Part shown: one piece after another, positions 41,439 to 54,690 of the stretch
Position numbering within the stretch: position 1 is the stretch's first letter
How the letters are laid out: each line of letters starts with the position of its first letter
The notes under the pieces: generated by a model
Told to the model about the DNA's origin: nothing
What the model saw: the letters and a program-made list of their open reading frames with translations, nothing else
The model's database searches: none
Program-made: the position numbers and the translations under genes
Assembly: GCF_034702125.1 (NCBI RefSeq)
Contig: NC_085865.1
Location: forward strand, 18,838,281-18,902,280
DNA from: Engraulis encrasicolus
Taxonomy: Eukaryota; Chordata; Actinopteri; Clupeiformes; Engraulidae
Length of the DNA: 64,000 nucleotides
Direction: 5' to 3'

Positions 41439-41815
41439 GAAGTACGGGGAGCAGGTTTTGTGTTGGCGTGTTTGCACTTGGGACGATGTTGAGTTCGATG
41501 TAAGCGTCGATTGTTCACGAGTGGCGTTATTGACAAAAACACATTTAGGGTTTCATGCCCCATGTGCTGCGTAATGATATGATTGTTCACAGTTTTTGTT
41601 CAGTTGATGATGAACAAATTTTGTAAATAGACTTTTGTTGACAAAACCATGGCATTTCCTTCTGTTTTGAATTAAAACAATGGCGAATTTCTGTTACTTC
41701 TGAGGATGTGTTGACTTCCATTAAGTCAGAATGTTTAAAGCAGAAATTAACAACTAATGCGGTTTCCTCGTTGTGTTTAACTAACTGCTATTAAAGCATT
41801 TTTTATTTTTAGACT
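41439..41815 (+). other. fbxo15: Likely fbxo15 3' UTR and polyadenylation area
   Basis: After the stop there is AT-rich sequence with ATTAAA near 41672 and again near 41792. Either would serve as a variant polyadenylation signal. The true end is not determinable here. Confidence 0.4.
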
Positions 41816-42324
41816 AATGTGTATTGACTCACCCAGGATCATAATTAAAGTCTTTGACATGAGACTAATGGGAGAAAAAGTGGCGTGCTGGCGAGGCAGT
41901 TGCGCAACTCCCTCCAGATGAAAATTGGCTTTAACGGTGACACCGTGACACTCATTTCTAGTTAAAAGTGTATTTGGCTCAGATCATTGGTTGGATCAAA
42001 CTGCGTGTGTCAAAGCTGCTGATGAGCCAGTTGATACAAGATGGAGGATGGCGGTGGCCGGGATTCCTTCGTCACTGTTTCATGCTCCAAGGTCATGCTG
42101 ACTGTGCGGAAGATGTTGCTATTTTTAACACTTTAAGAAGCACTTAACTGGAAATGCCATTATCTTCTTTCCACAGGGCCGTATTATAGTCCGGGCCCAG
42201 GGCCCATGAAACGATAATAACGATGCCTATGCCATTTGTGATGGGCCTTAATTCTCTACAAGTTTATGAATACCCCTCTACTGCCAAAGCGTAAGGCCTG
42301 TGATATCCTTGCTGTGTGCCTTAA

Positions 42325-42683
42325 AGGGACACTGTGTGAGATTTTTAGTTGTTTATTTCCAGAATTCATGCTGCCCATTCACTAATGTTTCCTTTTTCAT
42401 GAATACTTACCACCAGCATCAAATTCTAAGTATTCATTATGACTTGAAAAGTTGCACTTTTCATACATGAAAAGGGGGATCTTCTCCATGGTCCGCCATT
42501 TTGAATTTCCAAAAATAGCCATTTCTAGCTGCAAAAATTACTGTACTTGGACCATACTAGAAAATATTTGTTTATTACTTAGTAAACTTTCATGTAAATA
42601 TCAAATTTGGCAATAGGCAGCCCAGTTTCAATGAGCAGCGTAGTTGCAGTACCTTTTTTGACAATTTCCTGCACAGTGTCCCT
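42325..42683 (+). mobile_element. TTAA-type MITE family D, copy 3
   Basis: 359 bp, the same length as copy 1, with intact AGGGACACTGTG ends and TTAA on both sides (42321-42324, 42684-42687). Confidence 0.9.
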
Positions 42684-42687
42684 TTAA

Positions 42688-45060
42688 ATTATGTATGCAA
42701 CCAGAGTATTTTACATCATACTGGAGGTATCATTTAGGTGCAGATAGCTAACAGGGCTGCCGCGAACTCAACATCTCATCTCATCAAGTTCGGAAGATTG
42801 CCCCGCACAGTTTTGTAAATATTGCAAGCACCCGTCTGCATAACGTGTGTGTGTTCTTCCGCGCACAAAATTGACAAAATTTGCATGGCAACACGTCCAA
42901 CGTTTGTGCACGAAATGTGCCTGCACATGCGTCCTGCATCATGCGTATCTTCGGAATAAGAGAGCCCTCTCATAGAGCGAGCCCAACCGCCCAGTAGTCA
43001 GATATGGAACCTACTGAAAGCACAGCCTGTGGTATGGATGGACATGCAGTGTTTGCTAACTCCTGGCCCAGACCCTTCCATAATCCGTTTCTTTCCATCT
43101 GGACTGCGTTACTGTAATTAACTTTGTTTCACGTCTTTCCTCTATTAAGTTAATAGTAAGTTAATAAGTTAAAGTTAATTTAACACCCTTATTATAGGCC
43201 TAAAACTCCAAATTCAAATTCACCTCTCAATTTTCAGATTACTAGTTCATGAGGTCTGCCTAATACCAATTTATTAAATGAAAAGAAGTAAATTGAGAAT
43301 TAATTAATCAAATTATATTGGGTTTTAATAAATTCTTCTACTTCCGTCACGGTTCGTCATGGACAAATAAAATTGAAGTCTGGAAAGTGAAGTGCTCCAT
43401 ACAATATGTTGCCTGTCTGAATCCAGCCCAGTGTTCAGTCTGTCAGCCATCGTCCTTCACGCCTGTCCAGTGTTCCATGGCTCTGTTGTTCCCACGCCAA
43501 CCAGCCTAAATGCGGTATTTATGGCCCAGGATGGGAACAGATTGTCACCAGTCCCAGGCCTTTATGAGCGATTAGGAGTGTACAGCTGTCCATATCCACT
43601 TGCTATGGAGTTCAACTTCCACACTTTCCGTGGAGTGAAATGAGTCACTGCATTATAACCAGTGTTCATAGCTATTCTTTAGAGCACTTGAATGAGGTGG
43701 AAAATCAGCATTCAGGCTGCTACTTATCTTCCGTCACGTCTACTCTCCTGCACTAAACGTCCTCGAGACCCCTGCCCCATTGCAGTTTTTTTTTTTTCTT
43801 TTTTTTTCTTTTTAGAAGGCAATGCACAAGCAATTCCTCTCAGGTGTTTATGACCAATCAGGAGGGTGCCGGCTGCTCCATCAGCGGCCTGAGAGGCCCT
43901 CGCGGCCCCATCATGGCCCACTCTTGTGCGGTCAAAGTCACCGGGTCGCCTTGATGGAGCAGGTGGCTGAGGGTGCAGAATCACTCACAGCTGATGGTAA
44001 TTGCAGGCTGTCTGACCTGATGTAGGCCCGGAGCTGCTGCTGCTGCTGCGCTGATGTAGCCTGCGTGTGTTTACCACGGATGAGGTGTGTCCTTGATAAA
44101 CAGTCGCCCTCTCTCTCTGAAGAGAAGAGCTGGGGTTTTTTATTGACACATTTAGGGCATAAATATTTCAAACAAAGTGATTATGGGGTAGAATTCAACT
44201 CACCTTGTATGCTCCTTTTGCGTTTTATGTTAGTTCAGGTTGTTTTGGTTGCTCTATTCCACTAGGTGGCAGACTTGTATTCTTGTAGCAGAGAGACGTG
44301 TGAAGTCCCATGTTCAAGGCTTGGATTGGGTGCAAATATATTAAGCACACAACACAGTAGGCTCTCCAGTTGAACTCACAGAGCCATTCAAAAGTGACAG
44401 AATATAAACAACACCAATATATACAGTATAATAAAGTGTTGTAGAATACAGTGGACAGTAGATATGCTTTATTGATCCCAAAGGAAATTAAGGTGCCCAG
44501 CAGCACGCACTGTTAGCCCCCGCACATCTTATATCACACAGAGAGCTCGCGCCTCTCTTGGTCAAGCCATGGCCCATGAGACATCAGCTGCACTGATCTC
44601 TAAGAGTACTGTGAAGCTGAATCTACACAGAGGAAGGCTCTGTTAACTATTTCTTTCTATGATTTTTTTAACCCCTTAAGACATGGTCCCCGTTTTAAAT
44701 TAGCTGTTGCTAGCGATGACTTGTAATATATAACTAAAGGCCCTGTGTCCTGTCATAGTGCTGTAGTACAATGGTAGCAATGTTTTTCAGTGACCATTAT
44801 TACAACATTTCAGTGGTGCAACACAGGGCTGGGCATTTTAAGCCAAGACCGGCCCACCAGGCATTGAGAGAGACATTGCCTATGACAATATATGTTGTCT
44901 ATTATGACCACAACAGCCAAAATAAATAATCTGAGAGGTCAACTGTATAGTAGCATGAGGACTGATATCACTACATTGAGGGGAGGACCAGGCCAAAATC
45001 AACAGTCCATCGGGCAAATGCCATGTATGCCTTATGGCCAATCCAGCCATGGTGAAACGG
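42688..45060. other. Intergenic sequence downstream of fbxo15
   Basis: No splice-supported coding frame. There is a T-rich run with C breaks at 43787-43813. The rest looks unique. Confidence 0.4.
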
Positions 45061-45070
45061 CATGTGTTAA

Positions 45071-45367
45071 CCCATTAATGCCTGATGTTGCATTGCGCAA
45101 TATTGGCCCTGGCGCCTGGAGCTGCATTACGCAACATTCAGGCTCAGAGATTTCAGACAATTTTGTCAAAAAATCTCTGTTTGTTTGAGATGAATGAACA
45201 CATTCTAATGAAAGATGAGGGTCTTAGCGTTTAAATGCAACTTAGTGCATATTTTTATGTGCTTCAAAAGCTGAGATATTTAGGTTTTATAGGCTGAGTG
45301 CAGCTTTTCTTAAAAAGCGCTCAGGCATTCAACACCCTTTTTTGCAGGTGCCTTAGGCGTCAATGGG
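45071..45367. mobile_element. piggyBac-like MITE
   Basis: It begins CCCATTAATGCC and ends GGCGTCAATGGG, with TTAA on both sides (45067-45070, 45368-45371). CCC...GGG ends with TTAA fit piggyBac. 297 bp, non-coding. Confidence 0.8.
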
Positions 45368-45479
45368 TTAAGGGGCTACAGATCAGTGCTCAGGTCCCAT
45401 GGGCCTGACAGGAAAGGGCACAACTTGGGCTCTCAATTATTTATTTGAGCTTAATGATGCTTCCCACCCGCCTCTAATA

Positions 45480-47855
45480 AGTTGTGATGTTCCTACAGTG
45501 CCACCAGGTGTGTGCAGGTAACCATATGAGAAACATGTGGTTGCTATGGCGCTCTAAAGCGCTCTCTTGTTTACTGTCCCCCATGCTGCAGTCTTACAGC
45601 CTGTCACATAAAGTACAGTACTGCACCATAAGTTTGTCTCATTCAATTTGCAATCCTCCTCCCACATTCACAAAACAATCCTCTCTACACCCAGCTGCCA
45701 GACTGAAATTTGTTATAATTTCATACACTTCTTGAGTCACGCTTAGCCAAACAAGTGTCATCTCAAGTGCTGCCACACACAAACGTGTGTGTGTATGTGT
45801 GTGCGTGAGTGTTTATTTTCTCTCATTCAGTGTAAATAGTTAGCTTTAAGAGGGCCAATTATGAAGGTTTTTTTATCGTTTGGTTCTCTGCGGACTTGTT
45901 TGAGATGGAAATTGCTTTCATTTTTAGTTTTGCTGATGCAAATGTTGTCCCTTATGAGTGAGCAGCTGGCTATGAGCCTAATGATTCTTTTGAAATATTG
46001 TTTGTACTCCGCCACAGTCGCACAGGTAGTTAGCAGACCACTCGTGTCCACACGCAAAAACACACTGCTTATCTCCAGACATTCCTACAACATGTACGTT
46101 TTAAGGCCCTCTCTTTGTGGAGAGAATTAAATTTCAGTTTAGTCATTTTGGGAGAAAGATTAAACACCATTTCCATTTCCTGAGAACTTTGGTGTGTCAC
46201 GTGCATACACACACGTAAACGCACACTGTGAAATGTCTGTAAGATGCTGTGCTCTTGGCTGCACACACTCAGACACATCCTCACAAACGAGACTTGGAGA
46301 GTTTTTTTAAATATACTGTGAGACAGGTTCTTCTCCAATCTTCCTGAGGACCATGTATAATGTAGAAGATCAGTAGGGCCTACACGCTGGTTCTGTTAAA
46401 GATTTATTCCACATTACATACTAAGCTTCTCCAAAAGGGCAGCCAGCCATTTGAATAAGATAATACTCTCTCAAGTAGACCTACTTGTTAGAGATTTGAC
46501 TGGTCTCAATATATATTGTAGATAATTTAAAAGCTTGATGTTTTCCCAGACCTCCTTTATACTGTAATTTCAGAATAGCTTGTACAGTATTTTACCGCAA
46601 TCTCTCACATATCTTGAGCTTTTATGTAAGCTTACTTACTGTATTTTGTTTCATTTGTTCCTGTGGGAGCGTATGTAACCAATGATGCTCGTCCACTGGT
46701 TTCATCACTGGACCCTTTCTCTCGGCTCCTGCTTGGCTGTTGTTTCTATGCCTTCTCGTCCTCCTCTCACCTGTGGGTACCAGGTTATGGCCTGGTGGAT
46801 GCCCTATCCTGGACCATTTCCTCTTGAGCCCCCCACCCCCAAACAAGCTGAAAACAAACCAAACAAAATAAACGTGTGCTACAGACACTTGTCTAGTGCC
46901 TACAGCCAATAGTCTGGTTGTACAGGTAAAGGTTTGTGTTTTTTTTTTTTTACTGAAATGGCACACCTTGCTTTTTTCAAATGTGGGCTTTTGGCCAGCA
47001 TTAACTCTATTGTCTTACAGGTACTGCACAACAGCTGTAAATATTATACCGGTGCTGCGCACTGGTGCACATCGGTCTACTTTCACCCCACATCTGCACA
47101 GCACTCTACATGATGACCATATGTTTGTCAGCCTGGGGAAGGTGTTTTGATGTAGTGGTGTTGGTCTATAAATCAACACATTCAAAACTACTGACAATAA
47201 ACTTCTAATTCTTCAGACATATTCTACAGATGCATACTATGATTTAAGGCAGACTTATGATAAACACTATACTTTGGTTATCATGGTGTTAATGGTTTTT
47301 CGAACAAATATTGTGTCAATGACGGTAAAACAAACACATCATGTATACAGCTCTAATTCCTATGCACAACTTGCCAATCGGAGACAAATTGGTGAACTGT
47401 CCAGCCGGGTTCGTGCTCTGAGAAGACCTCAGGGTGAATTTGTGTGCTGTTGTAGATTTGCTTAGCACCAAATGTTGCTGAGTGACAGCCCCATTTATGC
47501 AAACAGCATTTCAGAATTCCGAAGCAGACCTGTCTCAAATAAACAGACAGCACACTGCCCTGATAAAAGACTCCCTGCCAGTGCATTAAAAACAGCTTAC
47601 TGCTGACTTCATTTTGGCTGCCAGGGGACAGATGGTGATTGTGTGCCACTGGAGGTGGCACTTTCTTGCATAATCCACCCTAAATGCCAAGGTAGTATGT
47701 GTCATGTCCCCAGAAATTGACAAATATTTGCCTCAGTCCTGTCAGATGGCATCCTGTGACTGAAGACTTCACCTTCTACTTCTCCAATCCTCTGTTGTGG
47801 CGTATCACCTACCACTGCAGCCAAGGAGAAGTGTATGCAACAAGACACATAACAG
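45480..47855. other. Intergenic sequence, no gene seen
   Basis: No recognised repeat over most of it. 47460-47690 is free of simple repeats and might hold a conserved noncoding element, but this cannot be judged without alignment. Confidence 0.35.
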
Positions 47856-47860
47856 ATCGT

Positions 47861-48019
47861 GGGCCTATACTACAAAATTGGTTAAGGATAAGTTAATAGG
47901 TAAATAATCTAATACGAGAGCTTTTCATAAGAAAATAAGGACTCCAGGCTCTTCTATAGATGACTTAGCTCTTAACTTAACCTCAGCTTATCCTGAACCA
48001 GCTTTGTAATATAGGTCCC
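47861..48019. repeat. Interspersed repeat family B, copy 2
   Basis: The ends GGGCCTATACTACAAA and TTTGTAATATAGGTCCC are inverted. The interior matches 7636-7830 (agaaaataaggactccagg, ctcttctatagatga). Confidence 0.7.
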
Positions 48020-48713
48020 ATGTCAACAAAGCCAAATCAGACTTCTGGTGGCCAAGCTATTAAGATTTAAAAGTTTGATGTTCTCCCTTACTGACTAGTT
48101 TTGAGTCATTTTTAAGTTATCACAGTTTGTTTAGGTCCTGGGAAAATAGCTCAAAGCAGGGACGACAAAGTGTTGTGTTGCTGTACTTCAAAGTTTGCCT
48201 TTCAGGGGATCCAGGCTTGATTAGTCTGTGGGGGCCACCAAGCAATGGCTTTGTGTTGTTGCCTTTCAACAAACATCCCCTCTGGCTTTAAGTGGCGCCT
48301 GTGTCACTGACACGTAGGTACAGTAGAAGAGGCCCGCCGTGGTGACATTAGGCAGAAAACTTTGTTGTTACCCCGGCGGACTAATTAAGCTCCATTCCCC
48401 ACTCCATCTGGACCTTGTTCCAGCAAATTAAACCGCTGCCACCGTCGATTCCACGGGCGTGGTAATGAGGCCCGACCCTTTCGCCCGTCTGTCGCCTCTG
48501 CGCATGTTGTGCCATCCATTTACAGATGGGGAGAGGTGGGGGGCAGGGGCTGGGGTTGGTGGTGGTGGTGGTGCGGTGGTTTGGCTGAGCCAACAGCTAA
48601 TTGTCTCACAGGTTAATCATTGCGGCGCTAAAAGCCAACACGTGGGGAGTGCAGAGCAAACCACGGTACGTGCTCTGGAGTGGAAATGTCAGCCACACCG
48701 TAGCGATCTATCT

Positions 48714-48773
48714 CCTCTCTCTCTCTCTCTCTCGCGCCCGCGCGCGCGTTCTCTATCTCTCGCTCTCACTTTT

Positions 48774-48869
<96 letters not shown>

Positions 48870-48925
48870 ACACACACACATACACTCGCTCTCTTGCTCT
48901 CACTCTCACTCACACACACACACAC
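48714..48925. repeat. (CT)n with CGCG interruption and (CA)n tail
   Basis: (CT)n at 48714-48733, a CGCGCCCGCGCGCGCG break, (CT)n at 48776-48867, then CACA units. Confidence 0.95.
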
Positions 48926-49339
48926 ACCATAGACAGTCATCCCCTTGTCGGTCTCTCTCTCTTCCACTGGACACATACCATACGTAAAGACAAGCTGGCT
49001 GGCAAGCCTTACTGCTCAGGTCGGCTGACACAAACCAACTGACAGACAAGAAATTGACACGTCAGACGACCTCTGAGGACACCAGCGGGAGCCTCTTTGA
49101 CTCCAGTATGAACCCAAGGCCTCGAGAGCCTAGCCTAGCCTGTCTCCAATCCAAGCACCCAGCAACCCCCCTCTCTCCACCAACCGTCTCCCCAAGTCCC
49201 AGCTCCGCTGCCGGGGAAGGCTGCTGCTGCGAGCCCCCCTGGGTGACTGTATTGTAATAGGCTTATTAGACACAGCCGGGGCCACTCTCTGATTTAACCT
49301 CGCAACTTTAAAAGAGCTCGTCAGAGCAGCACACACAGG

Positions 49340-49377
49340 CACATACACGAACAGACACACACACACACACACACACA
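49340..49377. repeat. Short (CA)n microsatellite
   Basis: ACAC units with GACA breaks. Confidence 0.85.
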
Positions 49378-50167
49378 AGGGGCAAAATCTCATTAAATTT
49401 TTCTGGGAAGTATTGCAACCTATAGCCGCCAGGCCGCTTGCACAATTATTACATAAGTTCCAGGCATGTGTGTCTTCTGCAATGGAGAGAGCATTGACTA
49501 TGGGAAAATGGCATTATTACTTTCAAGAGCTATATGCTCACTGAAAAGTTAAATTACATTTTTGTTTCAACAGGAATTGATTTTCCTATGGTAATATCTT
49601 TTGCCCCTACCACTGTGGCCTACGATCCGTAACACAAACTCTTGGCATAATTTTGTATACATTATTAACACATTATCCTATTTACATTGTTCAGACCAGT
49701 GCTTGATTTAATACGATTATATTTTTTAATGTATTGCCGTATTATTTTAGTCACAAACAGTCTTTTCTCTTCTGCCGTACTTTTGCTGTAATCACATTTT
49801 TTAATCACAAGGTTAGGGGAACTCTTGCCAGCACACAACACACTCGGCACGTCCCTATGTCACTGAGGGAGGGGCCCAGACATCAGACCTCCAGAGAGAT
49901 CTCTCTGGATTAAAGGACCCCCCCAGAAACATGCACACACTGCCAGGGGGCCCCTGACTGGTCAAAAGTGGAAAATTGCAGAATTGTGACAAGATACAAT
50001 ATTGAAAAGTGCATCCGTCATTTTGAGTACACTTGGTAGATATGTTGACCCTTATTTCCTAGCTTGTAATTATGACACTGCCTATGTACGTTTGTTGTGA
50101 AATTTGCCCTCCAGGGGCCCCCAACACAACCTGTAGCCTAGGGGCCTCAGGCCATCTTAATTCGGCC

Positions 50168-50169
<2 letters not shown>

Positions 50170-50210
<41 letters not shown>

Positions 50211-50218
50211 CGCACACA
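50170..50218. repeat. (CA)n at the edge of a GGCCC-rich repeat
   Basis: It follows attcggccctg, the same kind of junction as at 3541-3554, suggesting the repeat carries the CA tract with it. Confidence 0.8.
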
Positions 50219-50504
50219 GAGCCACATCTTAATATCTTTGTGGGGCCCTCCCACTGACTTCCATTCATATTAACCCTGACAATAGCTAAAGAATGCTAAA
50301 CTGTGCCCAAACGAAAACAATCCCTAATCTGTCAGTGAGGAAAATGTTTTTACTCTTTTACTTTTACCAGTAACAACAAAACTACCCCAGCAAAAGGGGT
50401 CAAAACATTTGGAGTCCAGGATTTGGGCCCCACATGGAGCGAGGGCCCCACCTTGTTGGTGTGCTCCAATAGCAGCAGCCTCACAAATGGTAGATTGGTG
50501 CAGT

Positions 50505-50522
50505 ACACACACACACATACAC

Positions 50523-50612
<90 letters not shown>

Positions 50613-50640
50613 ACCACCACCACCCCAACCACCACCATCA
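50505..50640. repeat. (CA)n then (CCA)n
   Basis: Uninterrupted (CA)n to 50610, then CAC triplets. Confidence 0.95.
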
Positions 50641-50769
50641 CAATATTTACCCTTTAAGTCTGCAGCACCTACAGTACCCTCACAACATTGCCGTCTCCTT
50701 TTATGTTTGTTTATGGCACCGCTAAAGCAGGCTGTTGTCGCCTGCCAAGAGACTAAGTCCATGCTCTCT

Positions 50770-50957
50770 CACCACCACCACCACCACCACCACCCACCAT
50801 CACTCCCCCAGTTCAGAGCCCCGACACTGGGCTGCTGATAGTCAGTGCAGTGCGTTCGCTCCAGGCGCTTGGCAGAGCAGAGCCCCGCTGCCTAGCGCTC
50901 GCTGGTGCTCCACCGTGCGTGGCGCGCTGATAAGCACACGCAGCGTTCCACAACGCC

Positions 50958-51007
<50 letters not shown>

Positions 51008-51015
51008 AGAGAGAG
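50770..51015. repeat. (CCA)n and (GA)n microsatellites
   Basis: (CCA)n at 50770-50800 and (GA)n at 50962-51014, with GC-rich unique sequence between. Confidence 0.9.
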
Positions 51016-51527
51016 TCTGGTCCACCGTGCCACTGTGCCTTGGTGCCGGGCTCCAGCGCTGCATACCAACTAAATGCTGTTCATCATATTCATGCTCTGA
51101 ATATCAGCATCCTCTCCCATGCATGCATGCTCCTCACTTCAATCAATATTCCAATCGACTCTCAGGTGGCAGGCAGAGCAAGGTGTGTCTTGTGCGTGCC
51201 ATGCGTGTGCGTGTGTTTGAGCCTGTGTGTATTTGTGTTTGTCTATTTCCAAGAACAAAAATTGTCTTAAAAAAACTCAAATAGAGCATGAAGTCTGATA
51301 GTTTATCTTTAAATAAAAGGAGTATGATCAAGGTAGTTGAATAGTGGGTAGTTATCACGTAGGGTAGGTTAGTCCTTACTGTGGATGCCTGGAAGGATCT
51401 CTCAGTATTTGCCAGCCAGTTGCATACTGGGGTTTTGACTGGCTGAACTCAGATGTCGTTAGGCTATGTATGTCTGTTAATGTGCTGATTTGAGCATTGA
51501 TGTTTTTGTGCTGCTGTGTGGAAGACA

Positions 51528-51546
51528 GTGTGTGTGTGTGTCTGTG

Positions 51547-51608
<62 letters not shown>

Positions 51609-51660
51609 TGTGTGTGTGCGTGTGTGTGAGAGAGAGAGGGAGAGAGAGAGAGAGAGAGCG
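51528..51660. repeat. (TG)n then (GA)n microsatellites
   Basis: Two GTCTGTGTGTGTGCGTG units border the (TG)n on both sides, so the tract may have arisen by duplication. Confidence 0.9.
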
Positions 51661-52099
51661 CGGGGGGGTCACTAATGCAATGTCAGGACACCCGGTCAAA
51701 TGGCAACATATGCTGACAGCTCACGGAGTTAATGACGAGCTCTTTTGATTATTTTTTTTTAGGACAGCGCCACAGATTTATTTTCGCAAAGAGAGGAAGA
51801 CGCAAAGAGACGGAGAGAGAGAGAGAGAGAGAGGGAGACAAAGACAGACCTGCTGGGGGAATTCTCGATGAGGAGAAACTCGGCTAGCAATTGTTTTCCG
51901 TGCAAAGGTCTGCGCCCTAGGCGAGAGCCATTGATCTGAAGGAGAGCAGAGAGAGACGGAGACGGAGAGATGTAAAGAAAGACGCTGCTCAGACACCCTG
52001 TGCAAACAAGCCTCATTATATGGGAAGTGTGGGCGCTCTGGGATTTGCCAGTTATAATATCTGTAGTGGGCTAAGCCGTGACACAGTAGAAACAAATTC

Positions 52100-52361
<262 letters not shown>

Positions 52362-52507
52362 TCGCAGGAACAAGATGACATGCTTACTTCTCTCTGCTGT
52401 GCTTCGCCTTCTCTTCAGTATGCACGTTCCTGGAACTTGCTACTGTTTACTCTCACACACAAAGGGCAGTACTATTGTAGAACAGTTGGCACCTCTTTTT
52501 CCTATCA

Positions 52508-52538
<31 letters not shown>

Positions 52539-52707
52539 CGTGTGCGTGTGTGTGCAGGGCCGCTGACAGCTTTGGCTGGGCCCAGGACAAAGTAATCTGA
52601 ATTGGGCCCCCCACTCAATACTAACAATGTAATGAGAACCCAATTCTGGCACCCCTCTCTCCCTGGGCCCGTGACAACTGACCCCTTTGTCCCCAAGGTC
52701 GGCTTCG

Positions 52708-52788
<81 letters not shown>
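52508..52788. repeat. Two (TG)n tracts around an inverted copy of the 3395-3552 unit
   Basis: (TG)n at 52508-52554 and 52710-52787. The middle (52555-52708: gggccgctgacagctttggc, gggcccaggacaaagtaatc) is the reverse complement of the unit at 3395-3552, diverged. Confidence 0.85.
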
Positions 52789-52789
<1 letters not shown>

Positions 52790-52973
52790 AGATGTTATGC
52801 TCCACAGCACTCTCCTTCTAAATGAGTATCATTCCTCCACTACTCCTGTGATTCCTGGACTGATTCACAGCCTGAGTGAGATAGGGAGGAGACGCTGGGT
52901 CAGTGCCAGGCTGTTTGTGGGGCACAGTGGGTCTCATACTATATACAGTACGCCTACATAGTTTGGTCACGCT

Positions 52974-53380
<407 letters not shown>

Positions 53381-53768
53381 CTCTGTAATTTGGTTTTGTG
53401 TTTTAATTCATCACAGAGCACTTGAAATAATATAGTACCAGCAATCAATCAGCATGAGGTCAGGCAGAGCTTGCATTGGATTTTCTCTTATTTCTTAATA
53501 GCAAATGAGTTAGTTGTATCAAATGACCCCAGAAGAGCAATTTCACTTTCAATTTCAAGTCTGTCTTTTTCCTTACACCTCACAATCACTCTATCTAAAC
53601 CCAGCTGCTAGACAATTGTGCCAATGGAGTGTCATTTTGTATGTTCTGCTGATGTGAGCATAAGTATGTTAAATTATACATGCTTTATTTATCCCAGTAG
53701 GGCAATTGATTATCAGTGCTGACACTAATACACACACACACAGCTATACACACATTTCCACAAAATAG

Positions 53769-53875
53769 GTAATACTTTACTTGACATCACCCATCATAAA
53801 ACTGACACGTCATTGTCATAACTGTGACATTACTGTCCATGCCTGTGTCATGACAACTTGACATTCGCCAAGACC
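53769..53875. repeat. Fragment of a GACAT/GTCAT-rich fish repeat
   Basis: tacttgacatcaccc and then GTCATAACTGTGACATTACT wording that I associate with a widespread teleost repeat. No partner in the window. Confidence 0.4.
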
Positions 53876-53918
53876 ACAAGCTGGGAAAGGTAGCTTTAGC
53901 TTTGTACCTGTGTGAGTG

Positions 53919-54193
53919 GGGGGGCAACCGCTATTCCGACATGCCGCTATTCCGACACTTTTTATCCCCACGCGAGCGGTGTGCCATTGAAATTGGGTTA
54001 GGGTTAGGGTTAAGGTTAAGGTTAGGGTTAGGGTTAGGGTTAGGCCTATAGGCTACTTAAAAAAATGTCGGAATAGCGGCATGTAGGAATAGCGGCATGT
54101 AGGAATAGCGGCGGACGGTGGAAAACGTGTCGGTATTCCGACAATAAACATTAACGTCAGAATAGCGACATGTCGTAATAGCGTCACGTAACC
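53919..54193. mobile_element. Second palindromic element with telomere-like core
   Basis: The left side has two copies of CCGCTATTCCGACA. The right side has the inverted motif several times (GTCGGAATAGCGGCATG). GTGTGAGTG flanks both sides (53910-53918, 54194-54202) as a possible 9-bp target duplication. The core at 53995-54044 is GGGTTA/GGTTAA repeats. Its sequence is unrelated to the element at 215-780 apart from the core. Confidence 0.65.
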
Positions 54194-54228
54194 GTGTGAG
54201 TGTGACCGAGGTGTTCCTGCACCTGTTC

Positions 54229-54317
54229 GTCCCCCTCGGGGATGCGAACCCGCCACCTCGTCAACTACAATGGTCCGGATATGGGAGACACAGCATGATA
54301 CCGCTGGACTAAAGGAC
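54229..54317 (-). tRNA. tRNA-like sequence (pseudogene or SINE head)
   Basis: On the minus strand, GTCCTTT (5') can pair with GGGGGAC (3'). An A-box-like TAGTCCAGCGGTA and a B-box-like GGTTCGCATCC lie in order, over 89 nt. The T-stem has only three good pairs and the anticodon arm is unclear, so a functional tRNA is unlikely. Confidence 0.35.
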
Positions 54318-54419
54318 CAGTCCCCTAGCCCAGCGCTACCGATACTGTATGAGGCTTTGAGAGGGAGATTTTTACTAACGTTCCACGTCAACTCTGCTAG
54401 TTAGCCTTACATGAGTACC

Positions 54420-54690
54420 TGCATTTGTGGCACAGACAATGCTGGGTGCTGTCCTCATAGTTGTCATGGCTAATGTCAAATTGTCAAGACAACATCAACA
54501 TGCTAACTCTGGGACAGCATGTTGTCATTGACCCTGGACTAATGTCAATATGATGACCAAGGACACTCATTTTCCAACTCATCCTGGAACAACCTTAACG
54601 AGTTGAGCCTGGAACTTGGCTACATTTTGACATTGCTCCTGGACTAACGTTACAATATCGATCCAGGACCCACATTTTAACTTTCCATTG
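54420..54690. repeat. Degenerate internal repeat
   Basis: Units such as CCTGGACTAATGTCAATATG (54534) and CCTGGACTAACGTTACAATA (54642) recur about 108 bp apart. Confidence 0.4.

Noticed and set aside
45071..45367. Member of the AGGGACACTGTG family D
   Set aside because: It shares the TTAA flanks, but its ends (CCCATTAATGCC) and interior are unrelated, so it is listed separately as piggyBac-like.
51750..52010. Possible 5' exon of a gene in the GA-rich block
   Set aside because: There is an acceptor-like TTTTTTTTAG before it, but all frames are short or repeat-driven and no partner exon was found.
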